From Ariolimax columbianus (lineage: Eukaryota > Mollusca > Gastropoda > Stylommatophora > Arionidae): a stretch of 64,000 nt of DNA. Under the pieces are notes generated by a model, which did no database searches, was not told the DNA's origin, and was given only the letters and a program-made list of their open reading frames with translations. This document shows, piece after piece, positions 34,142-42,965 of this stretch. Each line of letters opens with the position of its first letter. Position 1 is the stretch's first letter. A program made the translations under genes and the position numbers. The stretch lies in contig JAVGWX010000011.1 of NCBI GenBank assembly GCA_036924085.1, forward strand, positions 32,238,386-32,302,385. The letters are read 5' to 3'.

Positions 34142-35029
34142 CTTAGCAGAATCAATTTGTCAGATTTTGGGAATGTAGCTATAAGTGACTCGAGATCTTC
34201 ATAGAACCTATCTTTGGCCTAGTCAGGGTTTGTCAGAGTTTTTACGTGGGCACTTATGACTGTGACCTGACGTTCCACTGTCAGAGGAAGTCGCGTTCGA
34301 CCGCTGATTTCCTTAGGTAAACTTTTTAATTGCTGTACGATTGTAGATTTTAGAGCAAATTCAACACCTGATTGCTGCGGCTGCTCCTGAAAAATGTGTA
34401 GCCGGCACCATCATTTGAGAGTTATCCCTACTCCGCCAATCGCATCTCGCTCACGGTAGATATGCTGATATTAGATCTATCCCCTTTTTCAGGCTACGGA
34501 GGTGAGCCGTCCTGTCCTAGAGAGGGCTGCTCAGTGGTTGAGGAAGCTGCCGGGTTCCATTGCTGCCTCAAGTCAGTGAAAGACGACCCTCTAGTCTAAA
34601 CCGCCTGCGTGCAGGTCTGCAACTACAGCTTTCAGTGTATCCTCACCTGCTGCTTCGCCGCTTCCCAACGCCACATGATATTTGCATGGGATGTGAGATG
34701 CGGGTGATGTCGTGAGTGACGCGCGGATTTGATTTAAGTGAGGTAGATTTTTCTCAGAGTTAGCCTCACTCTCTTGTTTGGGCCCGACATGGTTTAGCAG
34801 CAAGACAGTTTCGAAACTGCTAGTGAAGGGTCAGGATGCAGGAGATTACCAGGGCTTCTTTTATGTCTCGCCGTGCTCTTAGCATTCTTCAAGGCCTGCT
34901 GGTAGGTCTTTTACAAAGAATTACAGCATTTTGTCTTGATGAACGGCGGTAGATAGGGAGTACTATGAAGTCATGATTTCTCCCGTATGATGTCGCGGTT
35001 TCTTACTTAGCGGTCATAAGATATATACA

Positions 35030-35440
35030 TGTCAACTATCATCTGCTGCCTTCCAGTTTGGCTGGGACAGTCAAAGGCTATGGACGCAGTCCTAGAATAT
35101 GACTGCAATTATCCACTTGTTACTTTGTTTACATGATTACATGGCTGATACAGTACCCGTCGGTGACTGAACGTCTTTTCGTACTGTGACTAGCAAACCA
35201 TGCGCAGCGAACAATCTTCAAGAAATCGTTTTGACTAGCGGGCTGAACAAGGTGTAGATAGCTGATGGAGAGTCCTCTCAGCGTAATTGGGTATGTCAAC
35301 CCAGGCATGTCAAGTCTGGCCTCGACGGATTGGGCGTAAGAGTGAAAAAGTTTATCTAACGGTCTTTTCAAATATAATCCTTTTAAGTGGTGTAGTGTTC
35401 GACTGCCTGAGATCGCCGCCATTTCTCAAAGGACATTTTC
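35030..35440 (+). repeat. Dispersed repeat J, copy 1
   Basis: CTGCTGCCTTCCAGTTTGGC, GCTGGGACAGTCAAAGGCTA, GGCTGATACAGTACCCG and AACGTCTTTTCG recur in the same order and orientation at 57300-57570. A shorter related stretch (CTGCTGCCTTGCAG..GGCTGGGGACAGCC) is inside the 28S-headed unit (about 13920-13955) and at 42870-42905. No open frame or function recognised. Confidence 0.6.
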
Positions 35441-35611
35441 TTGTCTTTGATTGACATATATGAAATTGTTCAAAACGTCTTTCATAAATATATTAAAAAC
35501 TATAGTTGAACTAGTGTTTTCATGTCCATATTCTTTTTAAGCAAACAAAACAACTTAAATATAACTTTATATAATTTCAAATACACAGTAAAACCATTTG
35601 GTATCTTGTGT

Positions 35612-36600
35612 TATTTTCTGTTTCTAAGAATCCACGTCACTGCACTCCGGTCATACCCATAGGTGCTCAGTCTCCCTCATCAAATAAGGTATGGATGCTG
35701 ATGGTCCCTGTAGCTTGCTTGTTATTCATTCCCTCCTGTCCCGTCCTCTCACGCGCCCCACTCCACTCGAACCTCGTTTACTGTCGAAACTTTGCAGTCT
35801 GTGGATTGCTGCTTCATCTATTGCGGTGTCCTCATCGAGCAGGCGGTCATTGATTGATTTAAAAATGTCACTTCTATCCATCACTAATAAGCGTGTGATG
35901 CCATGATGTCAACTCTTTCATTGCCCTGAACCCAGGCATGGGCAGGACAGTGGATCCATGTCAACCCCTGAAAGTTTGAAGCCTCAACATCTACTATCCA
36001 CTGATTCATCGGTGTATATGACGGCGTCACTCTCCTCCGTGTTCTTAGTTATCAGCTGATTTACTTTTTGCTCTGCTCTCCAGTTCCTCCGTTCTCTGCA
36101 TTATGTGCCTAAGGTTATGATGACTCTCTGGTATTCTATCATTCTATCACCAGTGTGGATTTATTCTTTCCGTTTGGCTATCGTCTCAGCTGGAGTGGCG
36201 TGTCCGAGTGTTGTCTATGCCTGTGCCATCCATGACGACCCTCTCTTGATTCTTGATGTCTTGAGGTATTACTGTGAAGAGGGTGCCGCGTGTCTGTGGT
36301 GACACTCATATAGGCTTTGACTTCCGCCAGTTTATGTCTGGATGTCCCCGATAACAATCTTAACATGTACCGCATCATCACAATCGGGGTATCTCTAGTG
36401 CAGCCCAGAACCAGTCGCATACCTTCATTCTGGATGCGTTCTAACCTTTCACACTGTGTTCGTGATTCTGTGAGGATGCCTAGTTCGTAATCAATGACAG
36501 ACAACACGACCTGACGAAATAGGATGAACAGGAGGCGTTTTTCCAAGTCGGCAGCAGCCATGGTCTTGAGTGCTCCTAACCCTCTCTTGCATCCTTGCAT
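35612..36600 (-). mobile_element. LINE-F fragment (RT end, RNase H end, tail)
   Basis: At 36600-36290 the minus strand reads 'RGLGALKTMAAADLEKRLLF', 'SVIDYELGILTESRTQCERL' and 'ERIQNEGMRLVLGC', the region after RT in I-like LINEs. At 35940-35650 it carries the C-terminal section shared with 49.7 kb and 61.6 kb. The tail is AGAAACAGAAA next to 35612. The middle RNase H is mostly deleted. Confidence 0.7.
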
Positions 36601-37440
36601 TATGAAAATAGTTAATTGTTAAACACTATCCATTCACCGTATCCTCATTAGGTTCCCACCACGCCCTCTAATAAGCTATTCCTCACACACTTACCCCATC
36701 CATCTTTTTGCCCATTCCTTCTCTTCTCAATCCGCCGACGTTTTCTCACCATACAGTAAATCTCTTGCCACACCCTGATCAAACTGCCCATCTCGCCCCC
36801 TCAACTTAACAATCTATTATACACTTGTTTTATAATCTCTTACCACTCCCCCCCCTCCCCCCCCTCCCCCCCTCCCCACCTTTCAACCGACAATGTCTTT
36901 CTCCTTCAACATGTCCATTATTTTTTTTCAAGCTTTAGTACATATCGTTGGCAGATCGGTTGGAATTCGCTGAATTCTTGGAACTTTCCAATTTTCAAAG
37001 ATTGTGGCCTCAGTGATGCCATTGTGTTCATTTCGTCCGCCATAATCCGTCAAACTCTACCACACATTAACTGTGCATCCCTCCACTATCTTTTCCAATC
37101 GTCGCCCGAAAATTACATAATTATTTTGAATGCACAAAATTCGTAATTAAATTCAAATGAAGCCAAAAAATATTCATACAATAAATAGAAGAAAAATATA
37201 AAATTTATAATGTTGCTCTTATCATAACCGCCTACGTTGTGTCATTTCAGTGCGTCAGGCAGACATTGAAACCATTAGGTCACGCGCTCCTTACTTCATC
37301 GTGTCAGTAAACCGGTTAACGATAAAATCTAACAATCTAACAGCGGTGGACATGATTTACAGTCACATGGTGTCTCCCGCAAACGCAAATAGGTCAAGTA
37401 AATTGGCTCATGAAGTGATCATTATTCTAATTTACCGGTA
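36601..37440. other. No gene recognised; C-rich tract
   Basis: The only structure is a CCCCTCCCC tract at 36846-36880. No coding similarity was found. Confidence 0.4.
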
Positions 37441-37449
37441 AACAATATA

Positions 37450-38175
37450 TACGAGGTGCATTCAAATCGAACGTTGACTGTTTTTTGCAAATAATATTTT
37501 TTAGTTCCATGGTATTTATTTTTCGATGTAATCTCCTGCAACGTTTATGCACTTATCCCAGCGTTTAAGTAGTGCTTGAAAAGTTTAATCGTAGAAAGAT
37601 TTGTCAGTATGAACCAATTCAGAAATTCTGTTTCACTTCGTCATCAGTTCTAAAATAATAACGTCCTTGGTATTCTTTTAGGAGTCCAAACAGGTTGAAT
37701 TCGCTTGAAGCAAGGTCGAGACTGTTAAGTGGATATGGCAATACCTCCCTGCCGCGTTGCTGCAGATTGAACATAATGTGGTGAGCCGTATTATGGCGAT
37801 GATCATCTTGTAGGATCATGATGCCCTTTGTAATAAAACCTAACATTCGAAAATGCAAATGTTCATGGATAATAAGATTTGCATCTCGTGCAATTTAGCG
37901 ACAGCTTATGTGTCAATTTTCCAGTGCAAAGCTTTCCATAATCTGAATATTCACAGGAATAACTATGGTGGTTTGTAATCCACCCCGGCCGGGATCATCA
38001 CTCATGGATGTATGGCCTACTCTAAAATGTTTACACCATTAAAATGTGTTACTGCCGCTGAGTGTTTCATCACCGTAATTGTGATTGCAGTCTTCTGTAA
38101 ATTTCCGCAGGTTTCACGCCTTCTTTCACAAAATACTTTATCACAACACGCTGTTCCAAATAAGCACTAATAAGG
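37450..38175 (-). pseudogene. mariner transposase remnant 1
   Basis: The minus strand shows the C-terminal catalytic part of a mariner transposase. 'MILQDDHRHNTAH' (corresponding to the usual LQDNARPH block, second catalytic Asp) is followed by 'LPYPLNSLDLASSEFNLFGL' (related to the PYSPDL-PSD-LF motif) and 'YYFRTDDEVKQNF'. The end sequence CGAGGTGCATTCAAAT at 37451 directly follows a TA, the dinucleotide mariners duplicate, and matches the form of a mariner terminal repeat. The opposite end is degenerate. Stops throughout mean it is dead. Confidence 0.8.
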
Positions 38176-38204
38176 TTGTCCACCATTTATATTTATCTTT
38201 CATG

Positions 38205-38321
38205 TGACTAGCCTATGGCAAGTGGGCCACCGAGAAGTGATTGGACATATGCGACGCTAACTAATGATATAACCCATTCAGGTAGAACTAGAACAGAAAG
38301 TTCCGGGTTGATTGGAAGGCT

Positions 38322-38366
<45 letters not shown>

Positions 38367-39524
38367 AGGCAGACAGAGAGATGAATTTAAGGCAATAAGA
38401 ACACTGACAAAGGAGTTCCGTCCGGTCCCACATGTCATAAATGACGAAGAGGATAACACATTAACAGAAACCAAAGACATACTGAATAGATGGAGAGAGT
38501 ACTGCAGAACCATGTATGGAGATAGCACAAAGCACTCGGTAACAATAATACCAAAGGATGAGAAAGAACCTGAACCAACATTGGAAGAAGTACGCTCTGC
38601 AATTAAAAGCCTGAAAAAGGGAAAGTCCCCAGGATGCGATGAAATCCAAGCAGAGCTAATACAAGCAAGAGGGGAGGCATATGCTCGAGTCTATCACAAG
38701 CTGTGCAAACAGATATGGCACAGTGCAGAGTGGCGAGAAGCATGGAAAAAATCAATTTATATTCCCCTCCCTAAAAAAAGCAACCTGAAACTGTGCACGA
38801 ACTACTGAGCTACCGCGCTGATCAGCCACGCTAGCAAGATACTTTTGCGAATCCTATTAAGAAGAATAGAGAAAAGGTTTGAATCTGAAATCATGTAGTC
38901 CAGGCAGGTTTCAGGAAAGACAGAGTAACCAGGGATCACATATTCAATTCAAGGAATATCTACGAAAAATGTAGAGATTTTAATGTAGACCTGTACACAT
39001 ATTTCATTGATTACACCAAGGCATTCGACACGGTAAAACATCCAAATTTGTGGAGAATCATGAATGAAATGGGGTTTCCCTTGCATATATTCCATCTCAT
39101 TGAAACATTATATCGAGATCAACAAGCCGCCGTCCGAGTATCTGGGCAAACATCAGATTGGTTTGCAGTACAAAAGGGAGTCCGACATGGATGTATCCTC
39201 TTACCTTATCTTGTACAACATATATGCGGAATGTATAATGAGAAATGTTCGAGAAGACGATGACATTGAAATTTACGACCTATTTACGATTGAGGGGTAC
39301 GAGATTCCAGAGTTACGATACGCAGATGACACAGTGATACTATCAAGAAGTGCAAAAGGGCTAGAGCAGCTACTTTCAGCCGTTAATGGACATAGTAAAG
39401 ATCAAAACCTGTTCATAAACATAAATAAAACAAAGATAATGACCACCGACAAAACACAGTGTCAGCATAAATTTACAGTGGGTGGTGAGGAAATATATCA
39501 GGTCACACATTTTGAATATATGGG
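38205..39524 (+). mobile_element. RTE copy truncated at an rDNA junction
   Basis: The RT linker 'LTKEFRPVPHVINDEEDNTL' and 'EVRSAIKSLKKGKSPGCDEI' (38400-38650) is followed by 'EAWKKSIYIPLPKK', 'FIDYTKAFD' (39006-39032, catalytic Asp), 'VQKGVRHGCIL' and 'ELRYADDTVILSRSAKGLEQ' (39308-39367, catalytic YADD). Then comes 'HFEYMG' at about 39510-39524, where homology stops mid-domain. A (TA)n run lies at 38326-38364 inside the 5' part. Two or three frameshifts are present. Confidence 0.85.
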
Positions 39525-40153
39525 CATCTGGGGTAGTTGTCTCGCCGCAGCGACTCAATTTCAACCAGTGTTCGTAAAGCGATCTCAGTCCCGCAGGCGG
39601 AGCGATAGCGCGGGCTTGCGGAAAACGCTCGCCTGCCTTTCCCCGTAGAGCGAATTGGGTGCGGTTTGTTGTAGCGTCTCCTCCACCGAGGTGCGCTCGT
39701 CTGGTCCGTATCAGGAAACGTGGTCCGTCCGTGGTGATTTATCTAAGGCTTATAGCAGAGCTCGACAGTACGTCTCGCTGGTGGTCCGACTCTCGCAAAG
39801 AGCTTGTGACCGGCAAATGGAAAGCAGGAATTTTGCCTGAAGGCCCTGTGTTTTCCTCGGGAGAAGGGCAGGCTGGCAGGCCAAATTGTCTCTAGTCCAA
39901 GTGAAATTCATCGCCGAGGTCGTTGGGATCCGTTCTGCACAGAGCGCTGCCATCCCTCCTCGAGCGAGCCCGGTCGGTCGATCGTCTGGTGCGTGTAGGA
40001 GGCCCCGTGTCAGGCGGTCCTAGGTCGACGGAGTGAGGGACAGGTGGAACAACCGTCCGTCCGTCCCGTCAGTCGGTCCCTGCGGCCGTCCCAGCGAGGC
40101 TTTTGACACACCCTTCCTCCCTTCCTGTGTTCTGTACGTACGTCTCCGACAGA
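39525..40153 (+). other. 5' external transcribed spacer-like rDNA
   Basis: A markedly GC-rich block lies between the RTE breakpoint and the 18S start. It has pyrimidine-rich and TCGGTC/GTCCGTCC-type motifs (for example AACCGTCCGTCCGTCCCGTC) quite unlike the flanking AT-rich intron. Its composition and its position directly upstream of the 18S start make a 5'ETS origin the simplest reading. It cannot be proven without a reference rDNA unit. Confidence 0.65.
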
Positions 40154-41415
40154 TATCTGGTTGATCCTGCCAGTAGTCATATGCTTGTCTTAAAGATTAA
40201 ACCATACTAAGTTCACACTGTCTCACGGTGAAACCGCGAATGGCTCATTAAATCAGTCGAGGTTCCTTAGATGACACGATCCTACTTGGATAACTGTGGC
40301 AATTCTAGAGCTAATACATGCTTACCAAGCTCCGACCCTCGTGGAAAGAGCGCTTTTATTAGTTCAAACCCAATCGTCGTTTCCCCTCGCGGGGTTGCGG
40401 CGTCCCCACTGGTGACTCTGGATAACTTTGTGCTGATCGCATGGCCTCATGTGCCGGCGACGCATCTTTCAAATATCTGCCCTATCAAATGTCGATGATA
40501 CGTGACATGCCTACCATGTTTGTAACGGGTAACGGGGAATCAGGGTTCGATTCCGGAGAGGGAACATGAGAAACGGCTACCACATCCAAGGAAGGCAGCA
40601 GGCGCGCAACTTACCCACTACCGGCACGGGGAGGTAGTGACGAAAAATAACAATACGGGACTCTTTCGAGGCCCCGTAATTGGAATGAGTACACTTTAAA
40701 CCCTTTAACGAGGATCTATTGGTGGGCAAGTCTGGTGCCAGCAGCCGCAGTAATTCCAGCTCCAATAGCGTATATTAAAGTGGTTGCAGTTAAAAAGCTC
40801 GTAGTTGGATCTCAGGCGCAGGCGGGCGGTCCGGTTCACTGCCCGTTGTCTCCTGCCCTACCGTCTGCCGGCTCTCTCACACGGGTGCTCTTCATTGTGC
40901 GTCCTGGGTGGCCGGCGCGTTTACTTTGAAAAAATTAGAGTGTTTAAAGCAGGCTTCGGCTGCCTGAATAATGGTGCATGGAATAATGGAATAGGACCTC
41001 GGTTCTATTTTGTTAGTTTTTGGAACTGGAGGTAATGATTAACAGGGACAAACGGGGGCATTCGTATTGCAGCGTTAGAGGTGAAATTCTTGGATCGCCG
41101 CAAGACGAGCTACTGCGAAAGCATTTGTCAAGAATGTTTTCATTAATCAAGAATGAAAGTCAGAGGCGCGAAGACGATCAGATACCGTCGTAGTTCTGAC
41201 CATAAACTATGCCGACTAGCGATCCGCAGGAGTTGCTTCGATGACTCTGCCGGCAGCTTCCGGCAAACCAAAGTGTTTGGGTTCCGGGGGAAGTATGGTT
41301 GCAAAGCTGAAATTTAAAGGAATTGACGGAAGGGCACCGCCAGGAGTGGAGCTTGCGACTTAATTTGACTCAACACGGCCAACACTGAAATGATTGACAT
41401 GCCGAGACCACTGTT
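40154..41415 (+). rRNA. 18S rRNA fragment (5' two thirds), pseudogene
   Basis: It opens with TATCTGGTTGATCCTGCCAG, the metazoan 18S 5' end, and runs collinearly through GAAACCGCGAATGGCTCATT, GTGCCAGCAGCCGCAGTAAT, AGAGGTGAAATTCTTGGATC and AAAGGAATTGACGGAAGGGC (41318). Lesions in universally conserved positions show it is not a working gene. The helix near the 5' end has lost about six bases (ACCATACTAAG), the 530-loop has CCGCAGTAA instead of CCGCGGTAA, and GCCACCAGG-type sequence is altered. The last third of 18S is missing, and the sequence passes into a chimeric repeat. The variable regions look molluscan to me. Confidence 0.9.
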
Positions 41416-41692
41416 CTGGGGTCTAATATGGAACTGGTGCTGGATCTAGATCCTCAGAAATATGGGGTATGCCCCCTGTAGCTCGGTCTGTCTGCATCCA
41501 GTGTTCTGACAAGGGAATTGACGGAAGAGCACTATTAGGAGTGGAGCCTGAGGCCTAAATTAACTTAACACGCCAATACTGTAGAATGACTGTCAAAAAG
41601 AGAGCACCTTCGTGGGGTCTAATAGTGAACATGTGCTGGAATTAGACCCTCGAAAATCTGGGGCTACCCTCTAAGTAACTCGATTGTCTCGC

Positions 41693-41726
<34 letters not shown>

Positions 41727-41870
41727 TAACCTGCGGCTTAATTTGACTGGACACGCAAATACTGTAGAACGACTGACAAATCGAGAGCACTACCATTGGG
41801 TCTAATAATGAACGTACGCTGGTATTAGACTCACGGAAGACAAGTCAGCTCTCTAACACTCTAATGAAAG
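41318..41870 (+). repeat. Three degenerate tandem units fusing 18S and 28S segments
   Basis: Units of about 175-195 bp start at 41318, 41512 and 41695 with (A/G)GGAATTGACGGAAG(G/A)GCAC, the conserved 18S core. About 100 bases of 18S follow, ending near GATTGACA/GAGAGCAC. Each unit then switches to sequence resembling 28S CTAATAGGGAACGTGAGCTG followed by GGTTTAGACC, seen here as TCTAATA(A/G)TGAAC..GCTGG..TTAGAC. The same join occurs in all three copies, so the chimera formed first and was then tandemly duplicated. The units have diverged strongly from each other. Confidence 0.75.
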
Positions 41871-41959
41871 AACGCTACGGAAATCGTGTTCAACTCCACA
41901 GAAACCGCAGATTTCAAATACCTGGTCATTGACAAACAAAAGCCCTCAATAAATTCTTC

Positions 41960-42430
41960 TGGCCAAATAGAGAACGGGTGCTGGAAATAGACCATCTGAA
42001 GACAGGTCAGTTTTACCCTACTAATAACAGGGCGTTGCTACGGAAAACCAGCTCATATCGAGAAAAGCCGCAGACACTTTGGTTCACGTACCAGGTTGAT
42101 AAGCCAATGGCGCGAGGCTACCATGTGGCGGATTACGGCCGAACCCTTGTAAGCCGCAATCCCGCCCAAAATCTCAGCACCACTGCAACGGGAGGCTCCT
42201 ACATGCTCGGGACCTGGGGCTTGCGCCCCAGCCCTATCCAGTAGAGCCGCAGTAAGAGGTCCTTGCCGTCCGCCGATCAAAGCAGGCGGACAACTGCTTG
42301 ATACTCACCTTATACGGCGATGGGGTGCGAAACCACCAACACAAGACTTAGTACCTGGTCGGGGTGTCGAAAACAGTAGAGCAGCCACCTCACTGTGAAC
42401 TGTCGAGACTCAACCAATGACCATGAGAGC
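41960..42430 (+). pseudogene. 28S rRNA 3'-end fragment
   Basis: GACAGGTCAGTTTTACCCTA, TTTGGTTCACGTACCAGGTT, GATAAGCCAATGGCGCGAGG, CGGATTACGGCCGAACCC, AATCCCGCCC, then AGTAGAGCAGCCACCTCACT and GAGACTCAACC are the ordered landmarks of the last ~450 bases of 28S rRNA. A conserved stretch around AATCCTGCTCAGTACGAGAG is replaced by unrelated bases, and many point changes are present, so this is a dead copy. Confidence 0.85.
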
Positions 42431-42965
42431 TGTCCGCACACCAGGTGAACAACATCTCTGTGACATTACTAGGCTTGTCCTCTGGCTAAATGCACTTCGG
42501 CTACGATATCTACCTCTGTACGATATCAGCCATATAACTATCATGCTGGACGCAGAAGAGATGCAGACTAGCGGACATTGCACACCTGCCCTACTGTGTC
42601 AACACCCCAGGTGGCGGGGAATGCTAGGCGTACCATCTCTGCATAGAAGCCAAGAAAATAAAGGGAGAAAGAGATACCCCACTCACATGCAAATGGCAGG
42701 ACGTTACGATCCTGGGATACAGACACACTGGACTGCCTCTCTTCCGGGTAAACCAGTCCATCTCATATATCATCTCACATATCATCATTGCACCCTATAG
42801 ACACGAGTAGTGAAGACTCGATAGTCTGGTAAGACAACTTCTATAAGAGAGACAACTCTGATCATAAACAACTGCTGCCTTGCAGATAGGCTGGGGACAG
42901 CCAAAGGCTAAGGAGGGCATCCCTACAGAAACGCCTGTTGAAATCGGATGCACGGGGCCGCAAGC
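42431..42965 (+). repeat. 3'ETS-like / shared body also found in the 28S-headed unit
   Basis: TGGACGCAGAAGAGATGCAG, GGTGGCGGGGAATGCTAGGC, CACACTGGACTGCCTCTCTT, AACTGCTGCCTTGCAGATAG and CTACAGAAACGCCTGTTGAA match 13570-14040 in order. It follows a 28S 3' end in both places, so it is either the downstream rDNA spacer or part of a retroelement that includes 28S sequence. Here it leads directly into the LINE-A leader instead of a (GAA)n tail. Confidence 0.75.

Larger units (their letters stand above)
27407..34153. mobile_element. 6.7-kb rearranged composite insertion with 12-bp TSD
   Basis: CTTAGCAGAATC occurs at 27407-27418 and again at 34142-34153. LINE-D coding is continuous across them if the interior is removed. 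The left interior edge is the 3' end of a minus-strand LINE-A, and the right edge is a minus-strand LINE-A 5' leader, so the outer frame looks like one LINE-A insertion. The interior is not collinear. It contains LINE-A pieces in plus orientation (27674-28082 and 31620-34094), unrelated repeats, an L1/Tx1-like LINE and a MITE-like inverted repeat. Confidence 0.75.
23046..34900 (-). mobile_element. LINE-D copy 1, split by two LINE-A-containing insertions
   Basis: Three minus-strand blocks match the contiguous LINE-D at 57.6-60.7 kb in order: 34900-34142 (leader and endonuclease start), 27418-26425 (endonuclease to RT linker) and 24500-23046 (RT to C-terminus). The RT part includes 'MFSAILTEAFNKIKYVIPIK' and 'CELMFANDC' (degenerate YADD). 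The C-terminal part includes 'LDNFCLTISTKKTEIMYQPS' and 'KCIYLGSTL'. The endonuclease part reads GGCGTTAAAATCACTTAGCA at about 27394-27413, complementary to 58570 in copy 2. It is disrupted and inactive. Confidence 0.8.

Noticed and set aside
40154..41415. A functional 18S rRNA gene
   Set aside because: It lacks the last third and carries changes in universally conserved positions.
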